Source: Pachyseris speciosa (lineage: Eukaryota > Cnidaria > Anthozoa > Scleractinia > Pachyseridae). Taken from it: a stretch of DNA of 64,000 nt. Both the position numbers and the translations under genes were made by a program. Positions within the stretch are counted from its first letter, which is position 1, and each line of letters opens with the position of its first letter. The notes beneath the pieces were generated by a model. It ran no database searches, had not been told where the DNA came from, and worked only from the letters and a program-made list of their open reading frames with translations. Where the stretch lies: NCBI GenBank assembly GCA_016490735.1, contig JAEMWC010000268.1:362501-426500 (forward strand). The letters run 5' to 3'. Shown here in pieces: positions 22,668 through 32,513 of the stretch.

Positions 22668-23043
22668 TTTTTTCCATCACAGGTTTGAGCCTCATTATTA
22701 GTGAGCTTAGGGATTCCCTAAGAATTGTTCAAAAAAGAGTTTAACAAATCCTCTTATGGTCTAAAAGGATCACGTTTACAGAGATTGGAATAAAAATTTT
22801 GAATCTCCTGCAGAATTTTTTTAGGATCTGTGATTAGCACTTCTTCATTGTTAAAAACCTTGCGAACAGAGCTTTTAGCTTTTTAATGCGTTTCTAGTTT
22901 TAAAAATACTTATTGATTTTATTTTTAGTCACCTTTCTCATACCAAGTGGCTTTTGATCGAATAATGGTGACTTTTGTAATCTGTTCGTAAATAGAATCA
23001 TATTCCATTTTCAAAGTTTCAAGCTCCTCCATATTCTCAAAAG

Positions 23044-24327
23044 GGGTCGGTACATTTCACTGACCCCCAATCCATGGACTACCATGATGGACTACCGAAA
23101 TGGACTACCTATATGGACTGCTAAATGGACTACCTATATGGACTGCTAAATGGACTACCAAAAATGGACTACCCTTAATTACCTACCTTGAAAAAAAAAA
23201 AGTAAAGTTTGGTTGTTTTCATCGATTGATCGTGATCTCCACCATCTTGTTATTTTTTAAATGCTGCTGGTCAGCTTTTCTGCAGGCGCATTCACTCGTC
23301 GTGCATGATGGCTGACAGGCTGCAGCTGGAGTAAAAATTTGATTTATAATCTTCCAGGTGATTCCTTACCTGGCTGTCATGATGCTCAAAATGGTAAGTG
23401 ACAGAAGAAGATACAACTCAAAAACAGATCACATGACCAGGCCCAGGGGGGGGGGGGGGGGGGGGGGTACTCCCTGAAAAATTGGGTGGGGGTGCAGCCT
23501 GCTTCCCAAAAGCCTTACCTTATTTAAAGTGCACCTAGCCCCAAGAATAGTTATTTTTTCCCGCTATTATAGTACTTTGTACATATTCCAAAAACATGTA
23601 GAATTTATTTTCAGCCTTCAGAGTTTTTTATGGGGCTTACGATAAACTGTGCATCATTTGGTACTGACGACCAAGTCAGCTGGGGCGTGGGTCTATTCCC
23701 AGTTGACTATTATTTATGCATGTTTACAAAGACGTAGCGCGATGATCAGTTTGTGACTTTAACTGGGGAAAAGACCCACGCTCCTTACTAGCTTGATCGT
23801 GTGACAGATGACGGCTAGATGTCGTAACTTTTACAGCCTGTAAAAAGTCGATATTTGGTTAAAAAAAATTAATGGCGCATTGTGTTTTGAATAGGTGTAA
23901 AGATTAAATTTAGCGAAAAAAAATATTTCGGTGTTAGGGGCACTTAAAGACCAAAATATCTGTGATTTTCCCTACCCTATTTATAACAAACGGTTATAAA
24001 TTCAAATTTGTACTGACCATCCAGCGTGTCAGCCATCACACGAGAGGAATGAATACGCCTGCAGAACAGCTGACCAGCAGCATTTAAAAAATAACAAGAT
24101 GGTGGAGATCACGATCAATCGATGAAAACAACCAAACTTTACTTTTTTTTTTTTTTCAAGGTAGGTAATTAAGGGTAGTCCATTTTTGGTAGTCCATTTA
24201 TCAGTCCATATAGGTAGTCCATTTAGCAGTCCATATAGGTAGTCCATTTAGCAGTCCATATAGGTAGTCCATTCGGTAGTCCATCATGGTAGTCCATGGA
24301 CTGGGGGTCAGTGAAATGTACCGACCC
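23044..24327. mobile_element. 1284 bp Mutator-like nonautonomous element
   Basis: Long inverted repeats (GGGTCGGTACATTTCACTGA at both ends) are flanked by a perfect 9 bp duplication TCTCAAAAG (23035-23043 and 24328-24336). Each arm carries repeats of TGGACTACCTATATGGACTG; the arms also share the CTTACTTTTTTTT side block and ATGGTGGAGATCACGATCAA. The interior has a poly-G run and no transposase. A 9 bp duplication is the mark of MuDR/MULE elements; the superfamily is inferred. It sits in LINE ORF2. Confidence 0.8.
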
Positions 24328-27014
24328 TCTCAAAAGTTGGTGATTCGTTGCACTTTTCTTCGCAGATCCTTAGAGAGGTCTCAATATCAGATTTCTTTTT
24401 TCTTTTCTACGCGCTTTTTCTTTGCTGTATTTTATTGAAACTTTTGTAATCCTGTACTTGATTAAATCCCACAACAGTCTTTTATCTGCTGTAACTTCAT
24501 CGAATTCATTTAACCACATAGGCACACTATCATTAATCAATGTAATAAAATCGTCATCATCGCTAGGACTAGCATTAGACTTCCAAAAAGAGGGACCGTG
24601 CTCCGGTTTGCCTAAGCTGTTAAAATGAAGAAAAATTGCCAAGTTGTCGAAGGAATAATATATCAGATTTTTCAATATCATCCTGGCAAGCATCACTGAT
24701 TAGCCAGTAATCAAGTCTTCTCTGAATAAAAGGATTTTATCTTTGCCTCCACGTAAAACGTTTAGATTCCGGTTTCATATTCGCCAAATGTCTATTAAGT
24801 CAAAATCGCGACGTAATTCTTGTATTTGTTTGACAGGGTCTTTTTCGAATGGTTTGCCGCCGGAACAATCAAGGTCAGAGTCGAGTGTGACATTGAAGTC
24901 TCCCCCGAGAATTATTCTATGCTCTTTGTTAACAACGAAATCTTGAATTTTCCTAATTAAAATGTCAAATATTTGGCATTGGTCTTGAACATGGTTGGGA
25001 GCATAAATATTGACGAACAAGAACAACGAGCTTTGTACCTCAGCTACCATTATAATTGAGCGGCCTTCACTATCTAAATTAACAGATTTTATGCTCAAGT
25101 CAAGGCCATTTCTCACTAAAATCATCACCCCACAACTGTGATTAGAACCATGTGGAAAATGAAGCTTACTCATTTTGCCATTGCGTCCTCCGAGATATCT
25201 TCAACATCTACAGTGCTCTAAGTTTCTTGAAGGAAAATGATATCGTACTTTCACTCATTAATCCAAGTCAGCCAGGTGAACAGGGCTTTCCTCTTTGTTG
25301 TAGAACCAATCCCTCGAACATTTAGAGAAAGTAATTTAAAATTCATATATTCCTTCTCGAATTGGACATTTCAAACGAGTTATTCGCCTTGCAGCTGCGT
25401 GTAAGTTAATATGTGTTAACGATTGACTTAGGCCACAAGAAGTTTCTATACAACACCACAGGACATATCAAAGAAAGAAAAAACACATAAAAGACACTAC
25501 GCAGCAGTGTTTTACACAAAGAGAATAAATGGCAGTGGAGTAATTAACACCTAAAGCTGCCTGGGAACAATTGTTTGGGTCTAAAAGATCTTACGCAATC
25601 CTCCCGTGACAAAAATACAAAATGATCAAAAACATAAATATTTATATGTAGAGAAACCGTTTCAAAGACATCTAAATATGCAATCTACAGAAGAATAAAC
25701 TGTCCGTCAATAGACAATTTATCAGGCTAAAAGCCGCTATCTTTTCTTTTTCTCTTGCTTTCTTCAGCCTTGGCCACTGCTTTTTCTTCTTTCACTAATT
25801 TCCTTGGGAGATCCGAGTAAACCTTTACATCAGTATCGCCCTCCAGCTCACGCGCTCTTCTAAAAACCAGCTCACGCTCAAGAAGCGAACGATGACTGGC
25901 CTTGTCTCTCTCGTCTTCAGGGGCACCCAACAACAAGTTTCGGTTGATATCTGTCTGGTGGAGGGTAATTCGCCTTGTGCTTTCGGCGTCGATTAAAGAG
26001 TGCACTCGGATTTTCGTAACTAAAACGTGGCCTAAAAGATTCGAAATTTGGAAATCATAGCCCCTGAGGTTTTCGGAAAGGTCGTAATTGCTGTTTTTGG
26101 AAAGAAAATAGTTCGCTAGAAAGCTCGTGGAAAGTTAATTTCAGCTTGCATTTTCTCAAAGGAAGATTTTGTTCCCTAACATTTTCGGGCAATTAAAATT
26201 TCAGCTACTGGGGAATCCGAACAGATGAACTTCTTCTAACTTTTGAAAACATCACTTTAAACAGACTTCAAACACCATAAGGCACTTGAAAATGCCTTTC
26301 TGCAGCTTTTGGTTGATTTGCCTCGTTGGGTGCCCCTGCGTCTTCTTCTTGCCAATTCTATGAGCTCTTTGGAATTCGATATTCTCTGCACTTTTCACGT
26401 CCAGCTCTTCTTTGAGAAAATTGCGCATCACGCCAAATGTATTCTCGGCACCAGTAGTAGATTCTGGGATTCCAAAGAAACGCAAGTGTCCTCTCCTATT
26501 GTATACCTTTTGGTACAGCAATTTATCCTCAAGCTCTTTGATTTTATCTTCGATTCTCCTTGTCTTTTTTCTTAAGCCCCTCGATTTCTGCGTTTTCGTA
26601 CTCCATTGCCTTGTCAAATTCTTTCGTCCTGTCTTCGATCATTCACTACCTCCCGCTAAGCGTATTCAGTTCAATGTGAAGGCTGCTAATCGACCTCTCC
26701 AAATCGGAAAAGCGCTCAAATATATATGACTTCAAGTCTCTGTAGTCTTTTTACGACGCTTGCAAGTGTGTGGCAGATCATTTCAAGCTGTGAGGCAATC
26801 CCTTCTGTCATATTCAACGCTTCCAGCACTTGAACGTCCTCGCCCTCGACACTTACTGTGTTTATATCTGGGTCTGAACGTGGGTTCCCGCAGACCTTTT
26901 TCGCTTTTGGAGAAGAAATATCGAGAGCGAGAGAGAGCGAAAAGTTAAAAGCGGAGAAAATGTTTGAAAATGTGTTTTTCATACTGATGAGTCATAGTTT
27001 TGTGGAAATTTGTC

Positions 27015-27870
27015 GCAACTTTTCCCATTTTTAATTCTGAATAGTGGACTTGAGACATTCAAACATAAAAACTGTCATTGAAATGTCATTTCTACTTGTG
27101 GGGGCTCTGTTATGGGAACGCCGGTATACCAACGTGGCATTTTGAGCAGAGGTTTATATCGGACATGACGAGTCTTAGGGTGCGTTTCTTTGGGAAAATC
27201 CAAATCCGGATTCTTGAATCCAAAAATGGATTTTGCGTTTCTTTACTATAATCCGAAACGGATTATGAATCTAGAGAATCCACCCTCCGAGTGGATACAT
27301 TAGATCAAATCTAAATCCGGATTTTTAGGATTCATGATCCGTGCGTTTCTTTGGGGAACAGATACAAAAAGTAATACTTTTGGCAAGCGGTCGTCTTGTG
27401 GGAATCCGCCATATTCTCGCTATTTTATCAGCTGGGTCATGGCAAACGATCAAGGTGAGTTTATCATGAAATTGAACCGAAATTATCCACCCTGCTTGTA
27501 TTTTCAAAGTTTTTATGCATGTTGGGGTTGTCACGGCTAATGAAAAATAATCCATTTTCGGATTTTTCGTTTCTTTGGTGGTAAAGAATCCGCATGATCT
27601 CGGATCAAAAATCCAATCTTGGATTCTCCCAAAGAAACGCACCCTTAGTATTTGCTCTTTTTAGCACACAGCTAAAAAAACAAAAACTAGAATCAATTTC
27701 AGGAGAAAGGTCCCTTTTGGAAAATTTGCTCGCAGCCGTCAACAAATTTTATCGCTGCGGATTTTCGGGGGATCGTTACCGAGATACTTAATAGCCCCAA
27801 CGCAATTTATATAGCAGCTTCTTTACAAACAGTAGCTACAGTGTTTACTTTCTCCCGTACTATCTTGACA
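27015..27870 (+). repeat. Right arm of the inverted repeat flanking the LINE
   Basis: Inverted partner of 19590-20170, interrupted by the MITE at 27178-27644. It adjoins the 5' end of the LINE (ORF1 frame begins at 26982), so the LINE seems to lie in the loop of a foldback. Confidence 0.7.
27178..27644. mobile_element. 467 bp Harbinger-like MITE, TTA target site
   Basis: Termini GGGTGCGTTTCTTTGGGA are inverted and flanked by TTA (27175-27177 and 27645-27647). The other arm of the foldback (near 20010) preserves the empty site with one TTA. The GGGTG..TTT ends and TWA duplication fit PIF/Harbinger-derived MITEs. Confidence 0.8.
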
Positions 27871-28745
27871 GATAAGTTTTAGATATACGATGACGATTTT
27901 GAATTTTACAGTCATGTTTCGGCAGAGACTTCTACCTTCTTCAGTACAAGTGTTACAAGATGCAAGTCAGAATATAAATAACTTTTAAGTACTTATGAGT
28001 GTTTATTATACCTCTCCTTAGTACGCGTGCTTTGATTGGTCAATTGTGCGGGCCGTATTCTACAGTACAGCCAAAGCATTGTAAACCGCCATGAAACTAT
28101 GTGATATGTGCGTACCATATAACTTAAGGCACGGCAATGGTCAGATGTTTGAGTTCTTGTCCGTAGTTAGGTGTTTACCGGATACGTGTGGAAAAAAGTC
28201 AGGTTGTTTCACAGACACTAAGCAGGCATTACAGCCTGCACAAGAAAATTTATACACAACTCCTCAACGAAGCCCACCAGGGATAGCATCTAAATTGAAT
28301 GAAGAGAAAATTAATTTGATATCTTTTATTAAATACCCCTTGCGCGTTTTTGCGTGATGGTGAAAAACATGCCCGTGTAAAGGAGCTTAAGGTAAATTGT
28401 TGTTAAGCTGTTCTTTAATCATGCATGTCCAATACACCCAATCTGAGTCGGATCGTGTCCGATCGGACTAACCGGAAGTCAGGTCGCACCAAAGACCTTC
28501 CTCGTTTTTAACGCACGTACGCGCGACCTACGGGCGCGACCCAAAAAGTATTAAACGCGCGCGACCTACAAAGTAATAGCCGAGTCGGGTTGACTTGACC
28601 TGTCTTTGCGAATGTCGATCCGTCTCACCGTAAGTCAGGTCGCAAGTGACAAAGATAAAACGCGCATAGGGAGCAGAGGGGAGAAAATCTCGACGGATCG
28701 ACTCCATCCGATTGACTCGAGTCCACCCGTCGATCGGAGTCGTTT
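27871..28745. other. Intergenic, nothing recognised
   Basis: No convincing gene. The part 28440-28740 is GC-richer with repeated AAGTCAGGTCGCA and TCGATC words (two AAGTCAGGTCGCA copies near 28477 and 28632), looking like an old repeat. Confidence 0.4.
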
Positions 28746-29050
28746 AATTATGTTTACGTCAACCGTGTACGTGAAATAGGTCTGAAATAGGGTATCGAAT
28801 TTTTGATTAGGTCTGAAATAGGGTAGGGAAATCGCAGGTTCTGCTCGGAAATAAGGTTTCAGGAAGCGGGCCGTACACCCCTACCCAATTTTTCTGGGGG
28901 AAACCCCATCCCCACCCTCTGGGGTAGCGTGTTCGATACAAATTATGTCACAAAAGCACTCACCGGTATGCTTTACTAGAGTTCCTTATTTTGTTATCTT
29001 CAAAAGCAAAGGAAAAGTACAGTGAACTAAACAACGCCAACGTTGGTTGT
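28746..29050. repeat. Dispersed repeat, copy 1
   Basis: About 300 bp also found in the same orientation at 54008-54285: AATTATGTTTACG, repeated GTCTGAAATAGGGTA, GGGGTAGCGTGTTCGATACA and ACCGGTATGCTTT. Not protein coding as far as can be seen. Confidence 0.75.
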
Positions 29051-29357
29051 AAAGCTTATATTAAAGCTTCATCTGTTATGATTATAGTCATCAACAGCCA
29101 AGCAACAGCCAAGCAACAGTGGCGCCAAGAACACTCACTGAGAGCTTCTAATGCTCTATAAGTTTACTGTGGTTTATAAGTCCAGAACATTTTTAGGGAT
29201 TAAAATTATGTCAGCTTTAATAATTAACCTGTAAATATTTTAAAAATTCAAGTAGCAAGTTACATCAGCATGGGACATGTAGAAATATTGAACTCCATAT
29301 AACAAGAATTTTTTGTACAAGACTTCTTAACAGAGCAATGGTGACCACATGCTGGGA

Positions 29358-29557
29358 ATGGGCCCTTTACAGCCAGTCAGTCACGTGATACAAGATGGCC
29401 ATGCTGAAGGGCAAGCAACACACTGGGACAAGACAAACAAAGAAAATTGCCATTTCAAATGATGTAAGCTCTTTGTTTGTCTTGTCCCAGTGTGTTGCTT
29501 GCCCTCCAGCATGGCGTTTTGTTGTACCACGTGACTGACCAGCTGCAAAGGGCCCAT
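29358..29557. mobile_element. About 200 bp foldback element
   Basis: Inverted arms TGGGCCCTTTACAGC and GCTGCAAAGGGCCCA. Inside are long paired blocks AAGCAACACACTGGGACAAG and CTTGTCCCAGTGTGTTGCTT. Confidence 0.75.
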
Positions 29558-29865
29558 ATATGAGTCATTCCCTATCTTCTTAGATACAGTGTATATATCA
29601 ATATTCTTTTTAATATGCAATTTATGGGGAATTTTATGCATTATGTATTGAGGTTTTATTTCGGATTTCTTCAAAAAGTAAATTACATGTAAATGGCCAC
29701 AGAAATTACGTCATGCAGAAGATCTTGGTTGATTTTATGTTCATTCCATAACTTATTTTTACCACTTTATAGTGGCAATCGCCATATTTATAGGTTGAAA
29801 ACTCGCTATTGATATAAAGAAGGAAAGTGCAGTCATTTTAAGATTCCGTAATTAATTAACAATTA

Positions 29866-30165
29866 TTCACCGAAGTGGAGGTGAATAGTGATGGATATTA
29901 ACCGAGCCGCGAAGCCGCAAGGTAAATATCCACCACTTTCACCGACACTGGGGTGAATAAATGTTTTAGTATATACCACACAAGCTGAATAATTAGAGGA
30001 CCAAAACATTACTTTATGTGTAACAATATACCAACAAGCAGTCGGAAATTGTAAAATCTCGCGCGCCGGCTGCTCAGAGGTGAATAGTACTTGCTAATCA
30101 CCTCCGAGTTAACCAATCAGAGCGCGCGAAAAGCACTGTTCACTTGTGTCGTATATAATAATTTT
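29866..30165. repeat. Repeat with ATTCACCGAAGTGGAGGTG ends
   Basis: Begins AATTATTCACCGAAGTGGAG with a CACCACTTTCACCGACACTG block and ends with the inverted AATCACCTCCGAGTTAACC. It is recognised by its internal inverted pairs as an old nonautonomous element. Confidence 0.5.
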
Positions 30166-30417
30166 TGTCATTATTTAATTATCACATGTACCGGTATTTT
30201 GTTGGACAATTGGCCCTGTGACAGTATTTGCCATGTAAACTGCGCTTGGGCTTGAAGCATCTTTAACAGACTTCAGGGAGGGGAGGGGTTTCTGTCTCTG
30301 GGATCTCTCTATTTGTCATTAATAATAACTGATACCCCTGTTGCTTTGGGCTGGAGAATTCCTGTAGTTCCTTGATCAGAGATAGTAGTTAGTGCCATGT
30401 CAGCACAGTATGGCTTA

Positions 30418-30789
30418 TTAGGGAGTTTAAGAAACGAGGACGGGAACGTCAACGAGAACGTCTCAAAACAAAAGGTTTGATGAGCAAAAACAATAGCTTT
30501 GCACGTGCGTTTTACATTTTGGTACATTTCTTTGCCTTCCACTGTAAAACAACAACGTGAAATGACCAAATTTTAGGTTTTGGCGAGAACGTGAGCATAT
30601 GATGCAATTTTTTCTTTCTTTTTCTTTACTTTACCGCCGTTCATAGAAATTTAGTTTCTGGGTAGTTCGCCGAAATTTTACAAGTTGAACAAATTGGAAT
30701 AATCGTGAAAGTGCTACACTAGTAACGAGAAGATAGATTTTGAAATGATGTTTCTGTTGCCATCCCGTCCTCGTTTCTTAAACTCCCTA
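30418..30789. mobile_element. 372 bp MITE, GGGAGTTTAAGAAACGAGG ends
   Basis: Terminal inverted repeats GGGAGTTTAAGAAACGAGGA at both ends, followed by CGGGA. It is the compact member of the family seen at 8084-10012, 14373-14485 and 40553. Confidence 0.75.
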
Positions 30790-31204
30790 TTTACTCGTAT
30801 CTGGAATTACCCAGGTTCGAAACCTAGATGTCTTCTCAGAACCTTGTTTCTTCGACCAACAGCTTATTATAAAACCACTTCCTTTTCTCTCAAATTAATG
30901 GTCCTTTTATTCCCGCCGTTCTCGATCTCCTCCTTCTCCTTCTCCTCTTCTTTTTCCTCTCCTCCTCCTCTTTTTCGTTTCCTTCTCCCTTCTCTTTCTA
31001 CTTTCTCATCTTTCTTTTCCTTTCTCCTCCTCTTTCTTTTCCTCCTTCTTCTTAACTTTGCTCATTTAAATTCGTCTTATGTGATCACCTGTTCACGAAT
31101 CATCCGGTATGCAATTTTGTCTAAGCTCTTGTGCGACTATCAAGTCACAAGCCTCAACCTAATTGGCTAAACAGAGGAGGTCTAATTTTTAATAGACTTA
31201 CTTT

Positions 31205-31461
31205 GAAATGAATATGTGAATGACCATCGCAGTTATGAACACTATACTTATGCAGTAGTGAAAATATAGCCTGAAAATATTCAGGCTTGAACGTTATTCG
31301 AACCCACGACCTCTGCGATACCGGCGCAGTGCTCTACCAACTGAACTAACAAGCCACCTGGGAGCTGGCCGCTTGGTTGGTTCGTAATATAGCCGTGAGT
31401 GGTATTTTCACTACTGCATAAGTAGTGTTCATAACTGCGATGATCATTCACATATTCATTT
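31205..31461 (-). mobile_element. Foldback element carrying a tRNA-like SINE head
   Basis: Outer arms of about 60 bp (GAAATGAATATGTGAATGA and GCAGTTATGAACAC) are inverted. Inside, on the minus strand, is a tRNA-like unit (A box GTTAGTTCAGTTGGTAGAGC at 31350-31331, B box GGTCGTGGGTTCGAA at 31312-31298) followed by CCTGAATATTTTCAGG. A related element without the tRNA-like head lies at 48171-48324. Confidence 0.65.
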
Positions 31462-31469
31462 CTTTATTT

Positions 31470-32240
31470 CGCAGTTCAAATATATGATTTTGATATATTC
31501 ATTCTCATATAGACTTACTTTGGCCAATGACAAAGAGCGCAACGAGCCAATCAGAATTCCAAGTAATGGCATGTAAGCCAGCGCCAAGCGCGGGAAAATG
31601 CGCACGTACAAGCTTTGGTATAGTTGAGAAAGCGGCCGGGTTTTCTCCAAACAATCACAGGGAAGTAAAGCGAAACCAATAGAATACGAATTCGACACTC
31701 AACTGAAAAGCCATCAAACATTTGCATATGTTTGATAGTGGAATAGAAAGTTCTTTATGGGTGAGATCACTTCAATGGTTGAAACGATTCCCCTCACTTC
31801 CCTCTCCCCCTCCCCCCCCCCCCAAAAAAAAAGAGTCAGACAAAAACATTTTTTTTTTATTCAACTCTTTTTGACAAGAATTGACTGACTCCCCATTAAA
31901 GTTCATTCTATCTTTCTAGACTGAAACCAGTCATCTGGAATTCGTTCATAGAGCTCCAGTTGGAAGAAGCTTTGTCCCATTTCTTCATTCTGCAAAAAAT
32001 AAACCGTTGAGACTTTCAACAAGACAAGAAGTGCGTGCCACACTGCACGAAATGACAGGCCCATGCACAAAAGGTACGCGAAATTGGTGCAATGTGCATT
32101 GTATGCTTTTAATGTTTGCACTCTACCAGTGAACTTGATTTTCTGGTCATTGTATAGATGGATAAATACCACAAAACTAAGAACTTGTTTAAGAATCAAT
32201 TCAGGCTGATTTCTCACTTCTGATCCAGTACATATAGCTA
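31470..32240. other. Intergenic between LINE cluster and right gene
   Basis: Contains poly-C/poly-A runs near 31810-31830. No gene recognised. Frames at 31456-31698 and 31903-32328 lack any coding support. Confidence 0.4.
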
Positions 32241-32324
32241 TTAATTTTAGCTTGTCACAAAAACTCTCAGGTTCTTTTATGCGGGGGCTGACTGTATATT
32301 GTAGAGTTATTTTCATCCAAATTT

Positions 32325-32513
32325 TCACTCATAAAGCATACACTGAACGAACCCACCTGAACAAGCAGATCCTTTGATCGTCTCAATCATTGTCTGCAGC
32401 TGTGAGAAGTCTGCTACCTGTACCACAGGATTCCCAGCCCCTGCAATTTGCTGCAGGACGTCCTTCTTAACCCCAGGCCCTATACCGACAGCAACAGTGT
32501 TGACGTGCTTCTC
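32325..32513 (-). CDS. Right copy, last exon: end of second vWA and stop
   Basis: 189 nt starting [17 protein letters not shown] and ending [12 protein letters not shown] plus TGA. The acceptor reads AATTTCTAG. Same length as 366-178. Confidence 0.85.
   Translation of the reverse strand, partial: EKHVNTVAVGIGPGVKKDVLQQIAGAGNPVVQVADFSQLQTMIETIKGSACSGGFVQCMLYE

Larger units (their letters stand above)
20500..26982 (-). mobile_element. L1-like LINE, decayed, with nested insertions
   Basis: Minus strand. ORF1 pieces: 26982-26716, a coiled-coil plus RNA-binding piece 26617-26252 (IEDKIKELEDKL; GHLRFFGIPES), and 26005-25727. ORF2 starts at ATG 25346 with MNFKLLSLNVRGIGSTTKRK. The APE endonuclease shows FLQET and ILGGDFNVTLDS (24775-25173). 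Reverse transcriptase pieces are 22129-21866, 21857-21456 (FKKAFDTVSRDF; RGVRQADPLS) and, after a frame change, LFADD near 21430. The C-terminal part continues to about 20500 (FVKDVNKIICDCIWKGKD; WKKILLHYLKP). Stops, frame changes and two later insertions make it inactive. Confidence 0.85.
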
